Of a DNA stretch of 59,654 nucleotides, positions 43,962 through 52,482 are shown piece by piece. Source of the DNA: Flavobacteriaceae bacterium (lineage in GTDB: Bacteria; Bacteroidota; Bacteroidia; Flavobacteriales; Flavobacteriaceae); the NCBI GenBank assembly GCA_947371275.1, contig CANBOV010000004.1, positions 1 to 59,654 on the forward strand, in the 5' to 3' direction. The position numbers were made by a program, and so were the translations under genes. The stretch's first letter is position 1. Each line of letters opens with the position of its first letter. A model generated the notes under the pieces. That model saw only the letters and a program-made list of their open reading frames with translations. It was not told the DNA's origin and ran no database searches.

Positions 43962-45463
43962 ATAATAAAAAGAACATAGACCAACTTTTTCAAGATAAAT
44001 TCAAAAATTTCGAAGCAAGTCCTGCAGCAGAAGTTTGGGAGGCTATTGAAGCACAGTTAGAAGAAAAAAAGAAAAAAAGAATAATCCCTTTTTGGTGGAA
44101 ATTCTCTGGAGTAGCCGCAGTACTTCTAATGGGTCTTTTGCTGGTAAATTCATTTTATAATCCCTTTGTGTCTTCAAAAAACCCTGTAGTAATTGAAGGC
44201 AATACCAGTAATTCTTCTTCCATCTCTGGAGCAGATAAAACAAATCAAGCTACACCAAAAAACAGTTACCCGTCTTCAAATGTTGTCGTTTCTAATGAGT
44301 CAACCGAAAAAATCAACAACAACCTTAATAAGAATAAAACGCTTACCACAGTAAATACTAAAATGGAAGCGATTCATTCAACAAAAAATAACTGGGTGGT
44401 GAATAAATCAAATAGAATTAGCTTTTTAAATATAAATTCAACTCACCCAAAGCATAATAAACATTCTCAAAGAAAATCAAGCCAAGAAGAGGCTTTAAAC
44501 TCAACTAGTATAGCTAACGATTATAAATTAAAAATATCAAATAACATTATTGCTGATTATTCAAAAACGACAAACTCGTCTATCAAATCTGCGGTGAATT
44601 TTGAAGATGTAAAACGAAGTACTAATTCAAATACAACTAGTGTAATACAAGAATCAAAAGTAAACGACACCTGTCAAAATAAAGATGTCGCCAATAATGC
44701 CTTGGAAGAATTGCTTACTGAAAAAGAAAGTAAATCAAAACAGCAACCTAAAGAAAACAGCTGGCAAATTGCTACAACTGTTGCTCCTGTTTTCTTAGGT
44801 ACTGTTTCGAATGGATCTCCCGTAGATCCCATGTTTGAAAACAATACAAAGACCTACAATACAAGTTTTAGCATGGGCATTGGCATAACTTATGCCTTAA
44901 CCAACAAGTTTTCGATACGAACAGGCATTAATAAAATGGCACTAAGTTACAATACCAACGGTATAGCATTTTTTGCTGATCTTCAAGATACTGGTATGAC
45001 AAATCTCAACCCGTCCGCCAGCGGAAAAGATATAAAGGTCGAAAATGTATCCGTCGTAAGTGGAAGCCTTTTGCCTTTTGAAAATGCATTTGTTCATAAA
45101 AATGAAGGCTACATCAATCAAAAAATTGGGTATTATGAAGTGCCGTTTGAAATTACATATGCGCTAGTTAATAAACGCTTTGGAATCAAGGTTATTGGGG
45201 GCCTCAGTACTTTTTTCCTGAATGAAAACAATATATCGGTGATTTCAGAAAACCTAAGTACAAATCTTGGAAAAGCCAATAACTTAAACGATATGCATTT
45301 CAGTTCAAATATAGGTTTAGGACTTAAATATGGTTTTATGAAATCTTTTGAATTCAATGTCGAACCTACAATCAAATACCAACTAAATACCTTCAGTTCC
45401 AATGCCGGTAATTTTAAACCCTACATCGTTGGAATATATAGCGGAATAAGTTATAAATTTTAG
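43958..45463 (+). CDS. ECF-linked single-TM protein with C-terminal barrel-like domain
   Basis: 501 residues. The first ~40 are cytoplasmic-like (DQLFQDKFKNFEASPAAEVWEAI), as in anti-sigma relatives of Bacteroidota. One membrane helix follows (~residues 45-67). Residues ~70-265 are Ser/Asn/Thr-rich and low in complexity, probably unstructured in the periplasm. Residues ~270-501 show the alternating strands and aromatic ends of an outer-membrane barrel, ending YKF. Overlaps the sigma gene by four bases, so an anti-sigma role is likely. The combination could bridge the inner and outer membranes. Confidence 0.8.
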   Translation: MNNKKNIDQLFQDKFKNFEASPAAEVWEAIEAQLEEKKKKRIIPFWWKFSGVAAVLLMGLLLVNSFYNPFVSSKNPVVIEGNTSNSSSISGADKTNQATPKNSYPSSNVVVSNESTEKINNNLNKNKTLTTVNTKMEAIHSTKNNWVVNKSNRISFLNINSTHPKHNKHSQRKSSQEEALNSTSIANDYKLKISNNIIADYSKTTNSSIKSAVNFEDVKRSTNSNTTSVIQESKVNDTCQNKDVANNALEELLTEKESKSKQQPKENSWQIATTVAPVFLGTVSNGSPVDPMFENNTKTYNTSFSMGIGITYALTNKFSIRTGINKMALSYNTNGIAFFADLQDTGMTNLNPSASGKDIKVENVSVVSGSLLPFENAFVHKNEGYINQKIGYYEVPFEITYALVNKRFGIKVIGGLSTFFLNENNISVISENLSTNLGKANNLNDMHFSSNIGLGLKYGFMKSFEFNVEPTIKYQLNTFSSNAGNFKPYIVGIYSGISYKF

Positions 45464-45505
45464 AATTAGTTAAGTGGTGTTATTGCTGGAGAGTAATAAC
45501 AATAA

Positions 45506-45535
45506 AAAGCTCCGATAAACCGGAGCTTTTTTTAT
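45506..45535. terminator. Bidirectional terminator after the ECF pair
   Basis: AAAGCTCCG and CGGAGCTTT form a perfect stem with a six-base loop, followed by a run of T. It sits between convergent genes. Confidence 0.88.
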
Positions 45536-46272
45536 GAATTATATTCTTTTAATTGTTTTAAAATTACCTGTCTCACCGACTCTTTAATCGTTTTTTTATA
45601 ATCCGCTGACTGATTTTTAGTATCGAAAAAAGAATGAATCTTAACCCTCATAATACCGGGACTTCCACTAAAAAAGGTATAGGAAAAACGCTTTTTATTG
45701 TCGGCAAAAGTTATAGGAACTAAAGGAATTTGATGCTCTAGTGCTAGTCGAAATGCACCATCTTTAAATTCATCCAATAGTACCGATTCATCATCAGGAA
45801 CACCCCCTTCCGGGAAAATACAAATACTTAATCCCTGACTTAATCTTTTCTGAGCTCTTTCAAATACCGCCATCCTGCTTTTAGAACTACTTCTATCTAC
45901 TAATATGCAGGTCCGCTTATAGAAAAAGCCAAACAAAGGAATCTTGGTCAATTCTTTTTTACCTACAAAAACAAAAGGGTTTTTAACCACTGATAACATC
46001 AACATAATGTCAGTCATTGAGGTGTGATTAGCCACAAACATATAGCTTTCCCCCTCCTTAATTTCTTGATCCACTTCCAAATTTATTCGAAAACCCATGC
46101 CAAATAAAATAACTTTTGCCCAAATCCGAGCCATGACAAAAAAATAGGGATACAACCGTTCCGAAAGGATTGAAATAAATAAAAAAGGAAACATCACTAA
46201 GATGGGAACCGCCATCAAAATGTAAAACCAAACACGATAAAGGGTCCAAAAAACAATTTTCAATGCTCTCAT
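45532..46272 (-). CDS. 1-acyl-sn-glycerol-3-phosphate acyltransferase (second PlsC-type)
   Basis: 246 residues with an N-terminal membrane helix, the HX4D motif in VANHTSMTDIML and FPEGGVPDDE in place of the usual FPEGTRS. The altered third motif suggests a different substrate preference from the PlsC at 41024. Divergent from trpS. Confidence 0.87.
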   Translation of the reverse strand: MRALKIVFWTLYRVWFYILMAVPILVMFPFLFISILSERLYPYFFVMARIWAKVILFGMGFRINLEVDQEIKEGESYMFVANHTSMTDIMLMLSVVKNPFVFVGKKELTKIPLFGFFYKRTCILVDRSSSKSRMAVFERAQKRLSQGLSICIFPEGGVPDDESVLLDEFKDGAFRLALEHQIPLVPITFADNKKRFSYTFFSGSPGIMRVKIHSFFDTKNQSADYKKTIKESVRQVILKQLKEYNS

Positions 46273-46317
46273 GCCGTCAAATGTAATGAAAGGTATGTAA
46301 TTTTTAATACAATCGTT

Positions 46318-46325
46318 TAACTTTG
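46318..46325 (+). promoter_or_regulatory. -7 element of trpS
   Basis: TAACTTTG matches TAnnTTTG exactly, 20 bases upstream of the trpS ATG. No TTG at the -33 distance was found. Confidence 0.45.
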
Positions 46326-46345
46326 CCGTTAGAAAATATATCCTT

Positions 46346-47323
46346 ATGTCAAAAATATTAACTGGAATTCAAAGTACTGGTACGCCGCACCTAGGCAATC
46401 TATTAGGAGCCATTTTACCGGCTATCGAACTATCAAGAAATCCTGCTAACGAATCGTTTCTTTTTATAGCCGATTTGCATTCCGTTACCCAAATAAAAAA
46501 TGGTGCAGAACTTCGTCAAAACACCTACAGTACCGCCTCAGTTTGGTTAGCCTGCGGATTAGACATTAATAAAGTGATTTTTTACCGTCAAAGCGATGTG
46601 CCACAAACGGCTGAATTATCATGGTATCTAAGCTGTTTCTTCCCGTTTCAAAGGCTAACTTTAGCACATTCTTTCAAAGACAAAGCAGACCGTCTAGAAG
46701 ATGTAAATGCGGGTTTATTTTCATACCCTATGCTAATGGCTGCCGATATTCTATTATATGATGCCGAATTTGTTCCTGTAGGTAAAGATCAATTGCAACA
46801 CATTGAGATTACTCGTGATGTAGCAGCACGATTCAATCATCAAATGGGGGAAATCTTTGTGCTCCCTGAATCAAAAATTGAAAAAGAAACCATGTACGTT
46901 CCAGGAACGGATGGTCAAAAAATGAGTAAGTCCCGCGGTAACATTATCAATATTTTCCTTGATGATAAAGCCCTGCGCAAACAAATCATGAGCATAGAAA
47001 CAGACAGCACACCTCTGGAAGAACCAAAAGATACCGAAACGTGCAAAATATTTGGCATCTATAAATTATTGGCCAATGAAGAACAAATCGCTGAAATGAA
47101 AGTGAAATATACTAATACTAACCGCGATTTTGGTTACGGCCATGCCAAACAAATCCTATTCGAACTCATTGTAGAGAAATTCAAAACCGAAAGAGAAAAA
47201 TACAATTATTACATGAGCCACCAAGAGGAAGTAGATATCCTTTTAAAACAAGGGGCTTCTAAAGCCGGTGCCATAGCGAATGGGGTATTAAAAAAAGTGC
47301 GGGAAAAATTGGGATTTGAATAA
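46346..47323 (+). CDS. trpS: Tryptophanyl-tRNA synthetase
   Basis: 325 residues, class I synthetase. The N-terminus is LTGIQSTGTPHLGN, the HIGH-like motif, and the KMSKS loop is GQKMSKSRGN near residue 190. Charges tRNA-Trp. Normal family length. The secreted protein gene downstream has its own promoter overlapping the trpS 3' end. Confidence 0.97.
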   Translation: MSKILTGIQSTGTPHLGNLLGAILPAIELSRNPANESFLFIADLHSVTQIKNGAELRQNTYSTASVWLACGLDINKVIFYRQSDVPQTAELSWYLSCFFPFQRLTLAHSFKDKADRLEDVNAGLFSYPMLMAADILLYDAEFVPVGKDQLQHIEITRDVAARFNHQMGEIFVLPESKIEKETMYVPGTDGQKMSKSRGNIINIFLDDKALRKQIMSIETDSTPLEEPKDTETCKIFGIYKLLANEEQIAEMKVKYTNTNRDFGYGHAKQILFELIVEKFKTEREKYNYYMSHQEEVDILLKQGASKAGAIANGVLKKVREKLGFE

Positions 47324-47337
47324 AATTTATACATTTG
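47309..47337 (+). promoter_or_regulatory. Promoter of the secreted-protein gene after trpS
   Basis: TTG (47309-47311), inside the trpS 3' end, is followed after 18 bases by TACATTTG (47330-47337), both matching the flavobacterial consensus. The start codon at 47355 is 17 bases downstream. Confidence 0.55.
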
Positions 47338-47354
47338 ATAAAAATCTGTGTCTT

Positions 47355-47783
47355 ATGAAAAATACTGTTTTTGTTATTCTATTGTCTCTAGTCTCTTTTG
47401 GAGCCTTCGCTCAAGACGAAATTAAAGACCTAAAATATACTGAAGAAAAAGCCCCTGAACTTTCGAAAGCATTAGCTAAAGTTCATGCCATAAACGCTTT
47501 TGGTTTCAAAACCCATTTAATGAAATCCTTCGTAGTCAACTACGAACTAGGATATACCAAAGATCAAAGTCCTGCTGGAGCCAAACAATATTTGTTAATT
47601 TCTGATACCGAATTAGGGAAAGAAATGAAAACAAAACTATACAAAGTAGAAAATCTAATCAATATAGAAGTTCTTGAAATTAACGAACTTACAGATGGGT
47701 ATGAAGTGCGCATAGCCCATGGATTAGCCGAAGATCGAATAGAGCAAACTTTCACATTAATGGTTCCCGTAAAAACCAATTAA
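47355..47783 (+). CDS. Small secreted protein of unknown function
   Basis: 142 residues from ATG 47355 with signal peptide MKNTVFVILLSLVSFGAFAQ. The mature part is acidic and soluble, with no Cys or known motif. The upstream in-frame start at 47316 lies inside trpS and before the promoter, so it is rejected. It is convergent with dprA, and the two stop codons share four bases (TTAA) with no room for a terminator. Confidence 0.78.
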   Translation: MKNTVFVILLSLVSFGAFAQDEIKDLKYTEEKAPELSKALAKVHAINAFGFKTHLMKSFVVNYELGYTKDQSPAGAKQYLLISDTELGKEMKTKLYKVENLINIEVLEINELTDGYEVRIAHGLAEDRIEQTFTLMVPVKTN

Positions 47784-48883
47784 ACCGCTTCAAATAATTT
47801 CCCCGGCAAAGGTCGTATTACCCCTTTGAGTTCCATGTTTAATAGAATGGAGGAAATTTTAAATATCGGAAAACCACATTCGAGAGCAACTTCATCAAGG
47901 AGTTGCTTTCCGTTTTTTTGAAGGTAATCATAAATGCATTGTTCGTCTTGATCCAACGTAACAAAAAGTTGTTTTTGAATCGATTTTGTTTCCACCGTAT
48001 CGATTTGCCAATTCAAACCATAAATTAAATCTGCCGCTGAAGTCAATAAATTAGCCCGTTGTGTTTTAATCAAATCATTACAACCCTGACTAAACTTATC
48101 CGAAACTCTTCCAGGCACAGCAAAAACATCCCTACTATAATCATTAGCAATATTGGCAGTAATAATCGACCCCCCTTTTTCAGCACTTTCAATCACAATC
48201 GTAGCTTCACTCATTCCAGCTACTATGCGGTTTCTTCTAACAAAGTTCTCTTTATCCGGATTCGAATTACTCCAAAATTCAGTCAAAAATCCGCCGTTTT
48301 CCTCCATTTTTGTCATATGCTTCTTATGCGTTTTAGGATAAATTTGGTTGAGCCCATGAGCCAAAACTCCCACCGTTTGCAAGTTGTGTTCCATCGCAGC
48401 TTGATGGGCCACTATATCGACACCATAAGCAAATCCACTTATAATAACCGGATTAAATACAGCCAATTCTTCAATCAGTTTTTTTGTAATTTCGCTACCA
48501 TAAGAGGTAATCTGTCTCGTGCCAACGATACTAATCATTTTGCGTTTTTGAAAATCAAAATTACCCGCAGCAAATAATACTACCGGTCCATCAATACAAT
48601 GCTTCAATCGATCAGGATACCGTTCGCTTTGGAAATACAAAACCGCAATTTGCTCCTCTTCGATATAGCGCAATTCCTTCTCCGCTTTCTCAAAAACCGT
48701 TTTATCTTTTAAATTCTTTTGTAACACCTCACCGATGCCATCTATAGCCTTAAATTGCGAGGGCTTTGCCTTAAATACATTTTCTGCCGATCCACAATGA
48801 TTAATCAGCTTTTTGGCAACGATGTCGCCTACACCTTCGATGCGTAATAAGGCTAAAACATGAAAAAGTTCGTTCGTATTCAT
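47780..48883 (-). CDS. dprA: DNA-processing protein DprA
   Basis: 367 residues. Loads RecA on incoming single-stranded DNA during natural transformation. The N-terminal helix-hairpin-helix region (RIEGVGDIVAKKLINHCG) precedes the Rossmann domain with SIVGTRQITSYGSEI, IISGFAYGVDIVAH and RRNRIVAGMSEATIVIES. The C-terminal winged helix (ALECGFPIFKISSILLNMELKG) is present. Naturally competent relatives use it; no other competence gene is in the window. Confidence 0.95.
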   Translation of the reverse strand: MNTNELFHVLALLRIEGVGDIVAKKLINHCGSAENVFKAKPSQFKAIDGIGEVLQKNLKDKTVFEKAEKELRYIEEEQIAVLYFQSERYPDRLKHCIDGPVVLFAAGNFDFQKRKMISIVGTRQITSYGSEITKKLIEELAVFNPVIISGFAYGVDIVAHQAAMEHNLQTVGVLAHGLNQIYPKTHKKHMTKMEENGGFLTEFWSNSNPDKENFVRRNRIVAGMSEATIVIESAEKGGSIITANIANDYSRDVFAVPGRVSDKFSQGCNDLIKTQRANLLTSAADLIYGLNWQIDTVETKSIQKQLFVTLDQDEQCIYDYLQKNGKQLLDEVALECGFPIFKISSILLNMELKGVIRPLPGKLFEAV

Positions 48884-48938
48884 ATCAATAAATTACTACA
48901 AAAATAAATAATTTTCTTTTGGATTGTTAATAAAATTT

Positions 48939-48985
48939 GTGGATAATTTTTTGATACTACTATTGTTTCTCTAAATTTGTCCACA
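48939..48985 (+). promoter_or_regulatory. Promoter of the HU/SPOR gene with DnaA-box-like sites
   Basis: TTG (48951-48953) and TAAATTTG (48972-48979) are 18 bases apart. The -7 box ends five bases before the ATG at 48985, so the transcript would be almost leaderless. TGTGGATAA (48939-48947) is a perfect DnaA-box complement. TTGTCCACA (48977-48985) is one mismatch from the box in the opposite direction. Confidence 0.55.
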
Positions 48986-49932
48986 TGAAGATTGAACAAT
49001 ACATTTCCCAATTATTATACCGATATCAATGTGTTACCGTACCAGGTTTTGGTGCGTTTTTAACCGAATATCAATCGGCTCAATTGGATGAAAGTGCTCA
49101 TTCTTTTTTCCCACCAAAAAAGTCAATCTCTTTCAACCCATTCATTAAAAACAATGATGGATTATTAGCAAATCACCTAGCACAAGCAGAAAAAGTTCCC
49201 TACGAAATTGCTGTAAATGTGATTAACAACGAAGTGTCTCTCTGGAAAACCAAAATTCAGGAATTAGGGCAATTTTCCGTTAAAAATGTTGGTGTGTTTT
49301 CTCTGAACCAAGAGAAAAATATAGTATTCGTCCCAATAGACCAAATCAACTATCTAAAAGAATCCTTTGGTTTAAGTTCATTCGTTTCACCTGCAGTTAA
49401 AAGAGAAGTTTATAAGTTTGATACCGTAGCTTTGGAAGAAAAAGCTCCTATCGCTTTCACACCCGAAAAAAGAAACCATTCCAAAGCATTGAAATATGCA
49501 GCAATCATAACGCTTTCTTTAGGATTAACAAGTGCCATAGGCTATAAATTATACGATAATTATTTAGAACAAGTACAACAAGAAACCTTGATAGTGCAAT
49601 CCAATGTTCAGAAAAAAATAAACCAAAAAATACAAGAAGCCACGTTCTTCATTGAAAATCCTTTGCCAGCTGTAACCCTTACCATTCCGGCTGAAAAAGT
49701 AAACACCCCTTACCATGTGGTGGCTGGCGCTTTTCGGTTGGAATCAAATGCAGAAAACGCTTATCTAGCTTTATTAAAATTAGGATTTAAAGCCAAAAGA
49801 TTACCTGCAAACAATCACGGATTATTCCCCGTACTTTACGGCAGCTACACTTCCTATAACGAAGCACACGAGGCAATGAAAAGCATCAAAAAACTAGACA
49901 ATAAAGACGCCTGGTTATTGATTCAAGAATAA
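48985..49932 (+). CDS. HU-CCDC81-like and SPOR domain protein
   Basis: 315 residues. Two predicted HU-like (CCDC81-type) domains (~1-70 and ~75-150, with VPGFGAFLTEY near the start), a membrane helix at ~167-187 (ALKYAAIITLSLGLTSAIGY), and a C-terminal SPOR domain (YHVVAGAFRLESNAENAYLALLKLGF) that binds denuded peptidoglycan at division sites. The layout places the HU-like part in the cytoplasm and SPOR in the periplasm. Common in Bacteroidota; its exact role is not established here. Confidence 0.87.
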   Translation: MKIEQYISQLLYRYQCVTVPGFGAFLTEYQSAQLDESAHSFFPPKKSISFNPFIKNNDGLLANHLAQAEKVPYEIAVNVINNEVSLWKTKIQELGQFSVKNVGVFSLNQEKNIVFVPIDQINYLKESFGLSSFVSPAVKREVYKFDTVALEEKAPIAFTPEKRNHSKALKYAAIITLSLGLTSAIGYKLYDNYLEQVQQETLIVQSNVQKKINQKIQEATFFIENPLPAVTLTIPAEKVNTPYHVVAGAFRLESNAENAYLALLKLGFKAKRLPANNHGLFPVLYGSYTSYNEAHEAMKSIKKLDNKDAWLLIQE

Positions 49933-49939
49933 TAAAATT

Positions 49940-49966
49940 ATCCCTAGAAATCGGGATTTTTTTTTG
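49940..49966 (+). terminator. Terminator after the SPOR gene
   Basis: ATCCC and GGGAT form a short stem with an eight-base loop followed by a nine-base T run. It begins eight bases after the stop. Confidence 0.7.
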
Positions 49967-49996
49967 GGTTGTACTTACCTTTGCCAAAAATTTGTT

Positions 49997-50506
49997 ATGT
50001 CTCCAAAACATCCTTCTGAATCCCTTACTATTTTGACCGATTTGGTGTTGCCCAGCGAAACCAACCCTCTAAACAATTTGTTTGGTGGCGAATTACTTGC
50101 CCGTATGGACAGAGCCGCAAGCATCGCTGCTCGAAGACATTCGCGCAGAATTACAGTTACCGCTTCTGTAAACCACGTAGCATTTAACCGCTCCATTCCG
50201 TTAGGAAGCGTAGTAACCATTGAAGCTAAAGTATCCCGCGCATTTAATTCCTCTATGGAAATTTTTCTTGATGTCTGGATTGAAGACAGAGAATCCGGAA
50301 TTCGAACCAAAGCCAATGAAGCCATCTATACCTTTGTAGCGGTAAACGAAACCGGGAACCCTGTAGCTGTGCCGCAAATTGAACCCCAAACAGATTTGGA
50401 AAAAGCACGCTTTGATGCCGCTTTAAGAAGAAAACAACTTAGTTTAGTGCTAGCAGGGAAAATGGATCCTAATGATGCAACCGAATTAAAAGCACTGTTT
50501 GTTTAG
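49997..50506 (+). CDS. Acyl-CoA thioesterase (hotdog fold, YciA-like)
   Basis: 169 residues from ATG 49997. Hydrolyses acyl-CoA. The hotdog signature LFGGELLARMDRAASIAA with the likely catalytic Asp is followed by VNHVAFNRSIPLGSVV. A TACCTTTG box (49976-49983) lies 13 bases before the start. The longer frame from 49964 starts before this promoter and is rejected. It is followed after about 50 bases by the DUF3857 genes. Confidence 0.9.
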   Translation: MSPKHPSESLTILTDLVLPSETNPLNNLFGGELLARMDRAASIAARRHSRRITVTASVNHVAFNRSIPLGSVVTIEAKVSRAFNSSMEIFLDVWIEDRESGIRTKANEAIYTFVAVNETGNPVAVPQIEPQTDLEKARFDAALRRKQLSLVLAGKMDPNDATELKALFV

Positions 50507-50558
50507 TTTCTTTTTTTGTTTTTAAAAAAGTAGTATATTTCTAAAAAAATCAGCGACA

Positions 50559-52472
50559 ATGAAAACCACATTAAAATGGATGGGCTTGTTGTGTTTATTT
50601 GTGTCAACTTCCTTTGCCCAAAAAAACATTGATCCAACGCCCGAAGACATCTCTCAAGCCAAAAAGTTACGAGAAAAATACACCAAAGATGATATCGCTA
50701 TCTTAGAAAGTGAAGAAACCATCAACTTCGATTTTAACAAAAGAGCAGGTAAAGTTACCGTCGACCACGATACCAAAGAACACTTGATGAATATCAACTT
50801 CAGAACCGATATTCATAAATACGAGTTCTATGACAGCGAGTCAAGCATTGCAACATTTGCCATTAAATACCGCAATGAAAAAACAGCGTCTTTCTATGTC
50901 AATGACGAATTCTACAAAGACAACGATTTGTTCTATAACGATGCGAAAGTAAAATACATGACCGTAGATTTTCCAGTCCAAGGATATACCTACCACTACG
51001 AAGTTGAAAAAAAATATGATGATGTAAAATATTTTACCGTACTCTATTTCAATGACGAATACCCTGTCCTAAAAAAAACTATGACTTTCGGTATTCCAAA
51101 TTGGCTTGAAGTAGAATTAAAGGAATTTAATTTTGAAGGGTACAAAATCAATAAATCTTCCCGCAAAGAAGACGACATGACCTATATTACCTATACCATG
51201 GACGATGTGCCTGCCGCCTATAAAGAAGAAGATGCCCCAGGAAGAAGTTACACCTATCCGCACATCATGGTATTGGCCAAATCGTTTACTAAAGACGGCA
51301 ATCAAACTACTTTATTCAAATCAAGTGACGATTTATACAAATGGTACAAATCACTCATTGCAATGATGGCCGATGATACCAGTGTGATGAAAGCCAAAGT
51401 AGACGAACTCACCGCAAAAGCCAAAACCGACGATGAGAAAATTAAAAACATCTACTACTGGGTACAAGACAATATTAGATACATTGCTTTTGAAGATGGT
51501 ATCGCCGGATTCAAACCTGATGAATCCAACCACGTCTTTGAAAAACGCTATGGCGATTGTAAAGGAATGGCCAATCTAATCAAACAAATGCTAAAACTAG
51601 CCGGTTTCGATTCCCGACTATGCTGGATCGGAACAAAACACCTTGCTTATGATTACAAAACGCCATCTTTAGCCGTAGACAACCACATGATTTGTGCGCT
51701 TTTCTACAAAGGCAAAAAATACTTCTTAGACGGTACAGAAAAATTTAACTCCTTCGGTGAGTATGCAGAACGAATCCAAAACAAAGAAGTCATGATTGAA
51801 GATGGTGACAAATACATCATTGAAAAAATACCTACCACCACTAGCGACGCTAATAAAGAACTCTTCAAAGCTTCACTTTCCATTGAAAACGAACATTTAG
51901 TAGGAACTTGTAATCATAATTATATCGGAGAAAGTAGAGCCCAATTCCTAAACATATACAACAGCTTTGAAACCAACAAAAAGAAGGAACGCCTAGACGG
52001 ATATTTATCAAAACAAGATAAAAACATCATCGTTTCCGAAGTTAAAACATCCGACCTTCAAAACCGCGACCTTAAACTCAACATCGACTACAAAATTGAT
52101 ATTGCCAATAAAGTATCTTCTTTTGACAACGAAATATACATTGACCTAGAATTCATGAACGAATACAAAGGCTTTGCCCTAAAAGACCGTAAAGTAGATT
52201 ACGAAATGGACTTTAAAACAACCTATGATTCTCAATTGAATTTGAAAATCCCTGAAGGGTACAAGGTTACTAGACTACCTTCTAACCTATCAATCAAAGA
52301 AACTAACTTTGACATCAACATTACTTTTGAAAAAACCGACAAAGAAATCATCTATAAAAAGTCTTTCATATTCAAAAATGGCTGCATCAAAGCGGCCGAA
52401 ATGGATAAGTGGAACGACTTCAATAAAAAATTAATTGAAAACTATAACCAACAAATCACGATCTCTAAATAA
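50559..52472 (+). CDS. DUF3857 / transglutaminase-like secreted protein, intact triad
   Basis: 637 residues with a signal peptide ending FAQ, an N-terminal DUF3857 beta domain, a transglutaminase-like core and a C-terminal beta domain. The core has Cys334 (YGDCKGMANL), His376 (DNHMICALF) and Asp391 (FLDGTEKF), a complete catalytic triad. It may act as a protease, amidase or crosslinker in the periplasm; substrate unknown. Ten bases separate it from a related gene without the triad. Confidence 0.87.
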   Translation: MKTTLKWMGLLCLFVSTSFAQKNIDPTPEDISQAKKLREKYTKDDIAILESEETINFDFNKRAGKVTVDHDTKEHLMNINFRTDIHKYEFYDSESSIATFAIKYRNEKTASFYVNDEFYKDNDLFYNDAKVKYMTVDFPVQGYTYHYEVEKKYDDVKYFTVLYFNDEYPVLKKTMTFGIPNWLEVELKEFNFEGYKINKSSRKEDDMTYITYTMDDVPAAYKEEDAPGRSYTYPHIMVLAKSFTKDGNQTTLFKSSDDLYKWYKSLIAMMADDTSVMKAKVDELTAKAKTDDEKIKNIYYWVQDNIRYIAFEDGIAGFKPDESNHVFEKRYGDCKGMANLIKQMLKLAGFDSRLCWIGTKHLAYDYKTPSLAVDNHMICALFYKGKKYFLDGTEKFNSFGEYAERIQNKEVMIEDGDKYIIEKIPTTTSDANKELFKASLSIENEHLVGTCNHNYIGESRAQFLNIYNSFETNKKKERLDGYLSKQDKNIIVSEVKTSDLQNRDLKLNIDYKIDIANKVSSFDNEIYIDLEFMNEYKGFALKDRKVDYEMDFKTTYDSQLNLKIPEGYKVTRLPSNLSIKETNFDINITFEKTDKEIIYKKSFIFKNGCIKAAEMDKWNDFNKKLIENYNQQITISK

Positions 52473-52482
52473 CACTAAATTA

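Noticed and set aside
48884..48985. Possible replication origin because of DnaA boxes and AT-rich DNA
   Set aside because: Only two boxes (one imperfect), about 100 bases, and no dnaA, dnaN or other origin neighbours.
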